Shown in pieces: positions 11,787-23,318 of a stretch of 64,000 nucleotides of DNA. The DNA comes from Paraconiothyrium sp. Pb-2020 (Eukaryota; Ascomycota; Dothideomycetes; Pleosporales; Didymosphaeriaceae), in the NCBI GenBank assembly GCA_022419385.1, contig JAJUBI010000003.1, positions 2,356,001-2,420,000 of the forward strand, written 5' to 3'. The notes under the pieces are model-generated. The model saw nothing but the letters and a program-made list of their open reading frames with translations, was not told where the DNA came from and did no database searches. The position numbers and the translations under genes are program-made. Position 1 is the stretch's first letter; each line of letters begins with the position of its first letter.

Positions 11787-13870
11787 ATGGACGCTACCGT
11801 TCGCAACGCGTCTGTCACTTCAGCGCAGGTCCGCACACAGGCTGCGTACAAGAACAGATGGAGAACATTGCTCCATAACCCAAAACTCTTGGTCATTGCC
11901 TTTTTCGCTTCGTAAGGGATTGTGCACTCGTATTTCCAACCTCTGGCTGATTCGTGATAGCTTTGGAGGTTTCGAATATGGCTATCAGCAGGGAGTCCTG
12001 GGACAGTCCCTCGTCATGACACGATTTATGGACAACTTTCCATCCGTCGTCAACTCCTCTTCGGCTACTGGCTGGTTGACCTCCATCCTACAACTAGGTG
12101 GTATTTTGGGCTCGCTATCGGCTGGTGTACTTGGTGAGATTTTCTCACGTAAATACACCATGTTCAGCGCCTGCATCTGGGTTGTTCTTGGGTCATATCT
12201 CTACGTCGGCGCCAGTCACCACAAGCCTAGTCTTCTGTATGCGGGCAGATTCTTCACCGGCGTGGGAGTTGGAACGTTTAGGTCAGTCCAAGATGACCAC
12301 CTTCTCTTTTGTTTAGATCATTCAATCCCTCCGCAAAGGCACGATGTTGCTAACATGTTCAGTGGTATCGGACCTTTGTACAATGCCGAAATCGCAGCAC
12401 CAGAACTGAGGGGCTTGATCGTCTCGTTCTATCAGTTCGCGACCATCCTGGGCATAATGCTCTCCTTCTGGATTGGGTACGGATCGAACTACATTGGCGG
12501 CACTGGCGAAACTCAGAAGAACCTCGCGTGGCAGCTTCCCTCAATCATCCAAGGCATCCCAGCCGCCATTCTTGCTTGCGGTATTTGGTGGCTACCGTTC
12601 TCTCCTCGTTGGCTAGTCAAGAAAGGTCGCGATGAGGAAGCTCTAAAGACTATCAGCTACCTTCGCAAGCTACCTGTTGAGCATGAGCTCGTTCAAATTG
12701 AATACATGGAGATCAAGTCTGAAGCGCTCTTCGAGCAACGTAACTTCAAGAAGCATTTCCCCAACCTGGCTGCCAAAGAGGCTGGAAGTGTCTGGACGCG
12801 AGAGTTTGCCTAGTACTATCAAATTGTCCGCACTTGGGACAACTTCAAGAGAGTTGCTACCGCTTGGCTTGTCATGTTCTTCCAACAGTGGTCTGGTAAG
12901 TTCTGTTGTTTCATCAACCTTCTGAGTCGACCTAAGAAATGCAGGTATCGATGCGATCATCTACTACGCAAGTAATATCTTCTTATCCCTCGGACTGACT
13001 GGAGGCACTCAAGCTCTTCTCGCCACCGGTGTCACTGGTGTCGTGTTCTTCGTCAGCACACTTCCAGCCATGGCTATCATCGACAAAGTAGGTCGCAAGC
13101 CCATGTTGATCGTCGGCTCCGTCGTCATGTTCTGTTCTATGGTCATCGCTGGAGTCATGGTTGCGAAGTTCAGGCATGACTGGGTGGCACACTCCGCCGA
13201 GGGCTGGATCGTTGTTGCGTTCATCTGGATCTATGTCGGTGCTTTCGGTGCAACATGGGGTCCGGTCTCCTGGACTCTGGTATCGGAGATCTTCCCGCTC
13301 TCCATTCGAGCCAAGGGTGCCTCTATTGGCGCCTCGTCTAATTGGGTATGTCTCTTACTAGACCTGGCTCATCAATTTGCTGATCACTATAGCTTAACAA
13401 CTTTGCCGTCGCTTGTAAGTCTCCTCGGTACAGAGTAGATACGTCCTCCATAGCAGAAGAGTTCCCTTCTACCTCGTTACCCTCGGGAAGATGACCTTTC
13501 CTTGGCTTCGCTTCTACATAAGCGTAGTGCCATCACTCTGTTAAATTGCGACAGACACTGACTTTGCAACCTAGTCTTCGTTCCGCCGATGCTCGAGAAC
13601 TGGGCTTGGGGAACTTACATCTTTTTCGCCGTATTCCTTGCCATCGGTATCGTATGGGTCATTTTCCAGCTTCCGGAAACAAAGGGTGCCACGTTAGAGG
13701 AGATGGATCGCGTGTTCAAGAGCAGGACTGGTGCGGAGGACGCTATAATGCTCGCCGAGGCTAGGAGAGAAATTGGTCTCAGCATGACACTTGAGGAGGA
13801 CGCGATCAAGGCTGTCAAGCACGCCGATCACATACCTGAGAAGGGACACGAACGTCTCGAGGAGGTTTGA
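11787..13870 (+). pseudogene. MFS hexose/sugar-type transporter interrupted by one in-frame TAG
   Basis: Exons 11787-11911, 11961-12281, 12363-12895, 12945-13345, 13393-13414 (22 nt) and 13575-13870 join in frame into 566 codons, with a single TAG at 12811-12813 (codon 299). The protein is a 12-helix sugar porter: FGGFEYGYQQGVLGQSLVMT, GWLTSILQLGGILGSL, then SRKYTMF; PLYNAEIAAPELRGLIVSFY; SPRWLVKKGRDEEA; FFQQWSGIDAIIYYAS; VDKVGRKPML-type loop (IDKVGRKPML); WGPVSWTLVSEIFPLSIRAK; PETKGATLEEMDRVFKSRTG. The stop lies in the central cytosolic loop, between VWTREFA and YYQIVRTWDNFKR. From the family I expect Gln there, so CAG to TAG. All other codons, splice sites and signatures look intact, so this is a very recent null allele, a sequencing error, or a read-through case. 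The substrate cannot be told from sequence. Confidence 0.85.
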
Positions 13871-15902
13871 GTCAGAGTATTTGTCGAGCTAGCTGACCTT
13901 CGTATGAGTGCGCTCAAAAGGATTACGATTCGCTCTCCCACTTATCTGTAAAAGCCATGCAGAGAATGCTCTTTCTCTGTTGTCCTGTATGCTCGTGTGT
14001 ACGTCCCCTAAGGATTTTTTGGCGCGTGCTCTAAGCAACGAAGCTCGTACAGATGCAGTGATTCGACGAGAGTTATTGTTGAGGGGGCGGGGTGGGCCAC
14101 GATACGCACGAAAGGACTGCACTCGTGTATACGTTGTCAGGCGCTTGGTGATTTCAAGCTAGAGCTTAAGTGGACACATGATGCTCTTGTATCCATCGCA
14201 CGTAGAATGTCGCCCGGATGGGTAATTATGCTGTGGAACAGAGCAAAATATCTGTGCTCAATGCTAGCTTCGGATGGCTTATTAGCGAAAGCGTTCAGGA
14301 CGGTAAACGATATCATCGAAATGGTACAACGCCACCAAACAATAGTACTGTGCCTGTTAGTCTCAAGCGGTACAGTCTCGTGCACGGAGATCCTTGAGGC
14401 AACATCTCGTTATGTACCCTCTACTTCAGTAAGCGAAAAATTATTTGATGTAAGTCAAATAACCCCTCTTCATCAGATATTCTGGAAGTAACTCTCTGCT
14501 TGTTCTATGAGAACGGTCGCCTCCAGCGCTGGTGTAAGTTTAATGCAAGAAGATTCACACGCACTGGTCCGCGCCACCGGAGAGTCTTTGGTGCGATATG
14601 ACCGCGCTGACATAACGATAGCGCCTGCTAGCTTGACCGCGATGTTTCATTTGTGAATCACATTATCGAATCGTTTCTTAGCGCTGACACAGCATATCTG
14701 GTGGTGAGCAATGTTTGGCCCCTCTCGGCCTCACGATTGATCAAACGCTGACGGAAAGCTTCAAGACACTTCAGGCAATTTGCATCTGGCCAGTATATCG
14801 GCCAATTGGTTTTTCGGCTTCCAAGACTGTCAAGACGCCATGAAGGGCTGCTAAATCATGTCGATATTACCGAGAATAATACATAGCTCTGCGGTGTATT
14901 CCCAAACATGTACCTCGGTTCATACTGATGGAATCGGTACATTTCTCCGATATTCCCACCTACTTTACTTAGCGGCCATGTCTTTCACGGCAGCTGCGGT
15001 GCAATCTAGACCTGTTCATATGAATAAACTAAACACACCCTGCGAATGCGATTGAGATCGTTCGAGATGCAGCCGAACAAGGTATCAAGTTACTGGTCCT
15101 TCGCACGACTTTCGACCCGAATGTCCGGTTCGTTAGGTTTCAATCAAGCCTTTGTGCATACTGATCACTATGTAGACCTACGTTGGGGCATACCTACCGA
15201 TCTAATATATGCCTTACTCGCGAAGTACACCGAGCGGTCTATGCGCCGAAATCTCGCAGCCCAGTGCTAATATGCAGCGTCCTCAGCATTCCTGTCACAA
15301 CACTATTGTGACCGTCGTTCTAAGCATATCGGAGCGCGGCATATCGGAGCGCGGCATCTTGGCCGGCTATGTGCGGCTATCGAGCCACTAGAGACACGTG
15401 CGAGTATAGAACTATAGACTGTAGCTTTAAGGGACACGCCTTCACTAGTATCACTGTGGTGATCGTCGCGAGCACGATCGTCGCGCGAGAGCATCCCCAC
15501 TGTGTAGAGGAGCGATTAGGTGGGATCATGCCGCGATTCCGCTCGAAGACAGCGGATGGAGCGGGGTGGTAGACCCAAGCATCTGCATGTTGGCTGAAGC
15601 GAGTGAAATGCAAGACTCTTTAGTGATGACGAAGGTGAACCTGGATCAAGAGCATATGCTAAACATTGTAATATGACCCGGCAGGGAATTAATGATGTCT
15701 AGAGGTACTCAGATTGAGGGTCGATCGAGGATTGCTATGACCGAAGGATGTCAATACACATCGTCGAAGGGTTTGTATTAATTGACAGCTGTTGGTATTA
15801 ATGCTACCGAAATAAAGTATATCTACGAGCAAAAGAAATCCTGTCGTGTTTCGTTACCCTTCTTCCAATTCGTGATTATATTCGTCCATTATGTAGTCGT
15901 GC
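13871..15902. other. Intergenic region between the MFS gene and the secreted protein
   Basis: About 2 kb with no gene that I can support. Composition is slightly more AT-rich than the neighbours, and the frames are short and broken. It contains a perfect tandem duplication of a 15-bp unit at 15326-15355 and a nearby imperfect duplication around 15461-15488 (gatcgtcgcg repeated). Confidence 0.5.
15326..15355. repeat. 15-bp perfect tandem duplication
   Basis: The unit atatcggagcgcggc occurs twice back to back in non-coding DNA. Its origin is unknown; replication slippage is the simplest explanation. Confidence 0.85.
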
Positions 15903-16640
15903 TCAAGCAGCAGCCTGCTGTGCCAAAAACGTAGTTGCTGCTGCTGGACAGCCCTTGCCTCTTCCGTTCAAGTTTTGTAGAACGACAATACTCGTCTGAA
16001 TTCTGGCCTTCTTGCTCGCGCTAGAGTCGTCCAAGGGAAATTTGACTGGTACGCCTTCCGAGTTACCGGCAGCAGCAGCGGCTTGAACTTTTTGGATGAA
16101 GCCTTGACGATCTGGTGGGCAGGAGCAAGGTATCTTAACGTTGTTCAACCCAAGACAGTTGCCTTGGCCGTCAGGGCTTTGACCTGCTTGAATACCGAAT
16201 TCGGGGACGAGAGAAGCATCGAAGCTGGTTGTGGTTTGGTCCGCGCCATCTTGGCTGCCGCCATTCTGATCACTCCCCTTCTGATCTTGCCCGCTCTGAA
16301 TTTCTCCACTCTGATCCTGACCATTCGGTTTCTGCCCGTCGTTGCCGATTATGGTGCCGTTTTGATTGACATTTCCCGTGCCTTGATTGACTATATCGCC
16401 TTGGTCAATGGTTGATGCCTGTCCCTGATTGTTCAAGCTGCTGTCGTTCGCAACACCTTGTTGGGTACCAGCTTGCGAGGTTCGGTCGCTCGAAAGATCG
16501 GCTGGTTGGACACGGCCACCCTGAGTACTCTGAGCAGATGGACGGCCACCTAGAAATTGGCCCTGACCACCACCGGGTCTCTGAGGCAAGGCAGTGGCGA
16601 CAGCTAAAAGCCCAACAACAAAAAGAAGAGAGAGATGCAT
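15903..16640 (-). CDS. Small secreted Gln/Gly/Asn-rich protein with a four-Cys C-terminal domain
   Basis: This single-exon gene encodes 245 residues. Residues 1-18 form a clear signal peptide (MHLSLLFVVGLLAVATALP, cleavage probably after Ala17 or Leu18). Residues 19-150 are low-complexity and rich in Gln, Gly, Asn, Ser and Asp, with imprecise repeats such as GQDQSGEIQSGQDQKGSDQN. The C-terminal ~85 residues hold all four cysteines (NCLGLNN, IPCSCPPDR, GKGCPAA), plus FIQKVQAAAAAGN and IVVLQNLNGRGKGCP. I recognise this C-terminal pattern from uncharacterised secreted proteins of filamentous ascomycetes; no biochemical role is known to me. A role at the cell surface or as an effector-like protein is inference. 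The region upstream on the minus strand is CT-rich, with a TATATATA stretch at about 16665-16673 that lies very close to the ATG for a TATA box. Confidence 0.85.
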   Translation of the reverse strand: MHLSLLFVVGLLAVATALPQRPGGGQGQFLGGRPSAQSTQGGRVQPADLSSDRTSQAGTQQGVANDSSLNNQGQASTIDQGDIVNQGTGNVNQNGTIIGNDGQKPNGQDQSGEIQSGQDQKGSDQNGGSQDGADQTTTSFDASLVPEFGIQAGQSPDGQGNCLGLNNVKIPCSCPPDRQGFIQKVQAAAAAGNSEGVPVKFPLDDSSASKKARIQTSIVVLQNLNGRGKGCPAAATTFLAQQAAA

Positions 16641-18453
16641 TTTGACAGGGTTGTGACGGATTGAATATATATAGGGTGCTCCTATAATGTAGGGAGTGCA
16701 GAAGAAGAGAAGGTAAAACCGTGGAGTGGCAGCACGAAAGAAATGGGAGAAAGGAACAGAACAACGAGTATCCTGCTCGTGTGGGTATCAAGAAAATGAA
16801 AAAAAAAAAGTAAAAAGACAATATCACCAGATCGTTAGGCAGTGGACACAATCATCTTGAGAGCCGGCAATTCCTGTGTTTTAAATCACACTCACTGGAG
16901 GAATACCATGGGGATCCTCCTGTCTAGGCTTCCCCTCGTCTTACCGTAACCGTACCATATTCGCGGCCTCGCCTTCCCATGGGTGTGCGTATTCGTTGTT
17001 ACCCGAGACCAGAATCCGGCTCGCGCCTCAGGTTACTGTATGAAACGCGGTAGAGTATCCCTAGTGACAGCATACAATGGCTCTCTCGAAACAGAGTGCT
17101 AGATCTGAGGTAGAAGACGGGATGCCATCTCAAACGCAGCGCTAAATCTCAGGTTTCACGAGGAGATGCAGTTGCGCGGAGACCAACGAACACTCTACGC
17201 CCTCGCAAGTTCGTACAGCCCGTCTATGCCTTGATGAAAATTGATCCCCTTGATTGAACTGCCAAAGTCCGTTGAGTTCATGCACCCTGTATCTGCGACA
17301 GTCGGATCCGCACTTGAAGTGAGGTCTGCGGCAAGAATCCGTCGGAGTTCGCGATGATTCTGGGAGGTGGTTGGTGTTTCACGAGCGTCGATATTGGTTT
17401 GAGAAAACATCCGGGCGCTAAACCGTAAACCAGACGTGGTGTTCGTGCCTTTCTATGTTTCGCATAAATGAGCGACAGCGATCGACCATATTCCAGTAGT
17501 GGGTCTAGATGCGATCAGCAAGTACAGCGAGCAATTGGAGCCGTTGCTTATGTTGGTCTCTGTTTGTCTACGGTCTGCTTAGGATGTATTATTTCAGTGC
17601 GTAGAAACAAGTTCGGCACACATTTCGGCTTGTTCTCTTTCACTCTCCAACTCGGCCTCGCTTGGCCAGGTTTCAGAAATGCCATCTGTTCCATCGCACT
17701 TAGCAGTGCATCCCATCTGTGAGCAACGAACTCTCCACCGAATACGAGCACAATTGACTGTTGTATTGAGCAAGTAGAGCCGACAAGGAGATTATGTAAG
17801 AAGCCGGTCGCCGAAAAAAGATTGACCGTGCCGCGCCCCGCACCGTCTCGAAACACTACCAAAAGCGCGTCTTACATCATCATCGTGATTGCCGCCAGGT
17901 TGATTCAGCACAGCCAGCACCACGCCGCCCCCGCGCTCGCCATCTGGATCGGTACCCACGCCATCTACGACTGTCTTGCACTGACGCAGCAGCAGCAGCC
18001 TGCACGCGAGGGCCGCTGTGCTGCCACGGCGGCATCTCGCATCGCAGCCGTATCACGATGCAGCAATCCTGCACTGCTGCGGGGGTGTGGGCAGTCTGCG
18101 GCAGGAGGCTCTGGGCGCTCTGGGCACTATAGCAGATAGATTGCGACGGGGGTTGGCGCGGAAACGTAGATTGTGTACTTTGCGTGCATGGTGCGATAGA
18201 TGGCGGTGATGATAGCACCCGCGGTGGGTTTGGGAGAGGAGGGCGAGGCAGATGGGACGGTTAAAGCAGCGCGCGTCGTTGTTGAGCTTCGTGGTGCTGG
18301 CTGTTTGCGGCCGCAATGTGAAGAGCGACTGCAGTAGCTGGCGCTAGCTGCAATGGGCGTTAGGCTCTCGACCCCCACCGAGGGAGCACCCGGGCTGCAA
18401 TCAGGACGTCGTCGACCTCACCACACTCCACCGACGCGGCCAGAGCAATAGGC
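16641..18453. other. Intergenic region between the secreted protein and the RUS gene
   Basis: About 1.8 kb that includes the promoters of two divergent genes. Short frames on both strands show no domains. From about 17880 to 18100 the sequence is GC-rich with CAG-type microsatellite character (gcagcagcagcagcc near 17985). Confidence 0.5.
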
Positions 18454-20540
18454 ATGGCTTCAGCGGGGACGCTCGAGCTGATCGAGCGGGACGACGCGGG
18501 AAACGTCACAGCCACCTTGATCGAATCCGCGGCTGGCGAGGGAAGAAGCAGGGTCGGTGCTGTGGTGTGTGGCAGCCATTCACTTGGGCAGAATGCTCTC
18601 TGACCACAGCAGCGGCCCACCCACAGGAAAAGCTATGCACAGCAGCTGCTTGACGTGTTCCTGCCCGCGGGCTATCCGCATACTGTGACGGACGACTACA
18701 TACAGTGCGTTTCTTCGAGGCAGGTGCGAGGGCACGCGCATGCCTCTGCACGACACCCGCTGCCACAAGCTGATCTCGATGCTTGCGATCAACAGGTACC
18801 AGATCTACGTACGCAAGCCCTCACGCCGCTACAAGCAACCTTGGGCCATGTGTGATGATTGACAGATTCCGCTTGCACCAGGACTCGCTCCAAGCCTTCT
18901 CATCATCCATTGCAGGACTCCTCTCTTCACGCGCTGTCCTGGAAGGTGAGTTGACCGTGTCGCTGCATATACGCGCTTTTCATATACAAGACAATGAAGT
19001 CACAAGCGAGTCGGTACCGGGGCCCTGGATCCCTATCCTTAGACACACAGCACCAGCATGTAGATTGTTTCCGCATCGCCGTACATCCCGCTCTCGCCGG
19101 CTCACCATACCGTTCGATATCTCGGATGGCATCCGCGCATATTGCAAAGGAGCTGTGCATCGCGCTTCCCCAGGAGACACGAGCTAACTGGCGGAACAAT
19201 AGGTGTTGGTGTTGGCGACGCCCATGCTTCGCCAACGGCCGCTCTGCTGCTCTCGGTACTGCAAGAGTCCATGGGCCGAATTGCAACCATTCTCTTCGCG
19301 CATAGGCTGGGTACATCGCTGGAACCGGAATGCAAAATGTACAGACTTGCAGCAGACATCTTCAATGATGCGGCTGTGGTTCTAGATTGTCTGTCGCCCG
19401 CGTTCCCCAAAACAGCCAGAGTTCTGTTATTGTCCTTCTCTAGTGTCCTTCGGTCGTTATGCGGTGTATGCGCTGGATCGTCCAAGGCGAGCTTATCAGC
19501 CCATTTCGCGAAACGGGGAAACTTGGGAGAGCTGAACGCTGTGAGTTATTGCGTTGCTCTATCAGAAGGATGCATGGCGTGATGTTCATATACGTGCCTG
19601 GGTCACCTTCATCTACCCACATAGGTGGGAGAGCTTGCATGATGAAGCTAGTGCTGATTACCCTACAGAAAGACTCTAGCCAAGAAACTGTAATATCGCT
19701 CCTAGGCATGTTGGTAAGTGTCCTAAGTCTCTCTAATGCATCGTGCCGTTCGCTTGTGCCTTCTGTTGCACCGTCGTCATCGCGGTATATTCCGATGTAC
19801 ATGTTATGTTTGGCCAGCTGATCACCACATAGGCTGGAAGCTTAGCAGTGTCACAAATAAGTACACCTATGGCGACCTGGAGCACGCTCATTGCTCTGCT
19901 GTCGATACATTTGGCGACGAATTATGCTGCGGTGAAATCCGTCAGCATGCGCAGCTTGAACAGGCAAAGGGCCAACCTAGTGCTGAGTAGCCTTTTGCAG
20001 GACGGTCGAATCCTGTCGCCAGCCGAAGTCTCCGCAAGGGAACGGATCTTCGAGCGTGACGGAGCACTACGTTGGAATGATGGTAGCCTAGTCGGTCACT
20101 GCAAGATTGGTGTGTCACTGGAGAATTTGCTCAACTGTATGGGGCACCACTACACACGGTCAGGCGCGCTAGACCTGCAGCATCTCAACCTGTCCGATCT
20201 AGTACGACTCTATCAAGACGAAGCATATTTGCTCTGGTCTCGCGGGCCCGATGCCGTAATCGTTCTGAAGCAAGAATGTACTCCGCTGGACCAGCTCAAA
20301 GCATGGACGCAGGCGCTTTTGCTGGCTCGCAGGGGAACCATAGACCGCAAGCCCAAAGACGCTGAGCATGACACATCAGGCAGGCGACAGGCTGAGCTCG
20401 GATTCGCCTTGGAGGAAGCGCAGAGGTTGTTTACTACGTACGAAACGAGACTACGAGATGCTGGGTGGGATCTGGATGTCGCTGTCCTAGAAACACGGCC
20501 CGGTGTGCGGATACAGATTGGAACGAAGAAGACAGTGTGA
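18454..20540 (+). CDS. RUS family (DUF647, root UVB sensitive-like) protein
   Basis: Seven exons, 18454-18566, 18627-18704, 18796-18808 (13 nt), 18882-18945, 19203-19540, 19669-19713 and 19833-20540, join in frame to 452 residues. Family landmarks in order: FLPAGYPHTVTDDYIQYQIY, then DSLQAFSSSIAGLLSSRAVL, EGVGVGDAHASPTAA, YRLAADIFNDAAVVLDCLSP, KDSSQETVISLLGMLAGSL, LSIHLATNYAAVKSVSMRSL, NRQRANLVLS, and PAEVSARERIFERDGALRW. These match the DUF647/RUS family shared by plants, animals and fungi. Plant RUS1/RUS2 act in early seedling UV-B sensing and auxin-related growth; the fungal role is unknown to me. The region around residues 90-260 contains hydrophobic stretches consistent with membrane association. 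The start is the first Met after an in-frame stop at about 18360. The first intron is the least certain join. Confidence 0.85.
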
Positions 20541-23318
20541 GACGGTCGTCAACGGAGTTTCTGCCCGCAACGGTTCGCAATATCTCTTCGGCAGGGTACA
20601 CTCACTACCATGTACTACCATGTGAGGTTAGGGAGCCTAAAATCGGACATGTATCAAAATCGAGTGGTCGCACGCGGCTCGGAGCGATTTGATCGACGAC
20701 AGCATCATGTATCCCACGCTCCCCATGATTCGCGGCGCTTGCCGCAAAGGTTGGGCCGTTTGAACCCAAACACAAGTCGAGACCCCCACATGTCACACTG
20801 TTAGAGAGAGAGGTGATCCACCTGTCACGTTTCACTCTGGCTAAGTAGCACGGATGTGTGGTCCGAACAACACAAGGGGAAGGCTGTTCAACGCAGTGGC
20901 CTCAGAGTTCGGTCGGCAGCAAGACCGTATCGGGCGATGCGAATCCTCCTCCCGGATATCTGGAACAGCGTGATGCGAGATGCAGAGGCGTTGAATTGGT
21001 TAAGACGGGTCCATCCCACGCAACGCACAACAACGCATTCTGTGCAATACACTGTGCATGATGCGGTTGTGAGACGAAAGGCGATGGACTTTCGGAGTGT
21101 TTTATTATTATAGAGTGGCGTGGGCAGGGGTCTGATCAGATCTCCGGCTGCGATGCGGCTAAAAGCGAGCCAACTGGGCGGTGAGGCGGGACAATCGCTT
21201 CGCAAAGCCCACAATAACAGAAGCGCATCTCCACCCCAACGTCATGTGCGTGTGAGGTGTGCTGTTCGGAGAGAATTTTCTGTTGCAATTTTTTTCTGCT
21301 GGTAGCATCGCTTACAGCCGGTTAGATGACGTTGGGACGGGTTGGCGGATGTGGCTTCACGACTTGAGGAGGCTCTTCAAGCGTGGGCGGGCGACATGCA
21401 GTTGCCGAGGGAGGCGCTGGAGCTGTCACGCAAACGGACACAGTGCCCGTGTTGGTGTTGGCAACACGAAAGCGAGCGGATGATTAAGACGATCGGGTGC
21501 AGGCGCACGTCTCCCGATTCGGATGCGGTAGGCTTCTAGAAGCACTCTCGAATTTTCTGTGCATGGAAGGACGGAGCACGGTGATGAAGGTGGAACAGGG
21601 AGTTTGGTGAAACGGCAGACAGGCGTGCAAGGCGGGTCGCTCACCCGTCATCGACCGCCGCGCAACGCAGTGGAGGGCACCAGAGGACGGCAGCGGTCGA
21701 GGGGGCGTGGTCGTCGCAGCGGCATCGAACGATGGCAGCGGTGCACGCTCGACCGTAAAAACGACAGTGGGCGCTGGCGAGGGCGGATCTCGTGTGCGTG
21801 TACGTGGTGGTGAGGGCTCGCTCGGGCCCGTTCATTACCGCAGGAAGCAGAGTCAGCGGGGCCTCAGGCAGTGAGAGGCTCGCGTGTGCCTTGGCCCCAG
21901 CGATAGGGCGAAGAGTAAGCCAGGCGGCGGCTATTGGACGGGGGCGGCAAGGAACGGGCATGGCGACGATGAGGGCCGGCGTCACGCAATCTGAGCGGAC
22001 GGCGCACACGTCGCACGCAGCAAGCACCGCACTGCACCGCATGGCATCATCGGTCCCGCGAGCGTCGTCTTTGTGTTCGCAGCGAGCAGCGGGGTCGAGG
22101 GCGACGAGGGCATTGGCACGGGGGCGCTGGCCGGGGACAAAGCGTCCGCAACGCACTTCGGCTGGCCTTCCTCTGGCGGTGGTAGGGCGGTTTAGCGTTT
22201 GCGGTGCTCGCCTGGCGCTGGACGGTCCGCAGAGCGTTGGGACAGCAGGAAACCGGAGCGTCTGAGACAGCTGCAAGAGGCAGTCTCTCTGCGGGGGAGG
22301 GAGTGTCGACATGCACATAGGTACCCACAGCGTGTCCACGGACACAGTACGAGATGCAACCGTGGCACGCCGACGGAAACAGCGACACAGGCCGGAGACA
22401 GCAGCGCGAGCGAGCCGGCCTGCTCCAGGGCTCCCCTTCCTGGCGCCGGCTGGGCTGGTGGCGACTGGGCCCGCTGCTGCTTAGCGTTTCAGCAGGGGCT
22501 CTGCCGCTAGCCCTTAGCCCGCCCTAGCTGCGTCCCTCGGCGGCGCTAGAATTCTTCGATCCTCGTTCGATGGCGCGTGCCCCCAATGAGCTTGTTTGCT
22601 GCCGCTGCCGCTTTAACGCGCTGTGACTCTCGCCGCTGCGTCGCTCTGACAGTGCGCCATTCCTCATTCCCTAATCCCTTCCACCCCAACCCACTCGATA
22701 CGCCGAACGTGCTCCCTCCTGGCCTGCGCTGACCTGCCCCGTCCGCCAGCCCAAGTCCAAAACGACACACGCCCCAAGCCTGACTCCTGCGCCCTCCCGC
22801 CGCTCAAAACCACGCTGAGCCGCACCCCGGGGCTGCCTCCACGACAGCTTGCTTGCTTGCTAAAAGCACTGCTGTCTCACCACCGCCCGCTCACCGCCCG
22901 CACACGCAACCACCCCTCCGCCACCACCCTCCCGACCTGCAACCCGCCGTGTCCCCGCCTGCAACACCAAACCCCCGTCCAACGCCCACGCCCTGCCGCC
23001 TGCCGCCTTCGAGAAGACCGCTGCAGAACAGCAAACGCGAGCTCCTGTGCGAGTCCGGATCCCGCCTAGCCGCAGCGCACCTCCCGTCCACGACACCCTC
23101 CCGATTGTCTTCCTCCACGCGCCAGTGCCCTCGATGACCCCGTCGCTGCGATAACGTCTGCCCACGCCATCGACCTGCCACTGGGTTCTCCGAACCTCGT
23201 GCCACCACCCGTCAAGCTGGCGCAGCAATTCCGCCCTCAGTGTTGTTCCTGCGAAGGCCCTGACCGCGACGGTAGAACTAGCGCCCGTCGGGTGTACAAA
23301 CAGCTGCGGAGAAGCATT
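20541..23318. other. Long GC-rich intergenic region upstream of the RGS gene
   Basis: About 2.8 kb with no gene that I can support. The GC-rich part (about 21600-23100) opens long chance frames on both strands. From about 22750 the plus strand becomes strongly C-rich (ccaccgcccgctcaccgccc), which suggests a long pyrimidine-rich promoter and 5' leader for the RGS gene, as is common for fungal signalling genes. Confidence 0.5.

Noticed and set aside
15461..15488. Imperfect gatcgtcgcg repeats as a possible CRISPR-like or regulatory array
   Set aside because: There are only two copies with no spacer structure, and the host is a fungus; it is a simple local duplication.
16665..16673. TATATATA upstream of the secreted protein as a TATA box
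   Set aside because: It lies only about 25-33 bp before the ATG, which leaves almost no 5' leader; kept as a remark and not as a feature.
21641..22345. 234-codon minus-strand frame
   Set aside because: It is in GC-rich DNA with simultaneous long frames on the plus strand, is rich in Arg/Ala/Cys, and shows no domain.
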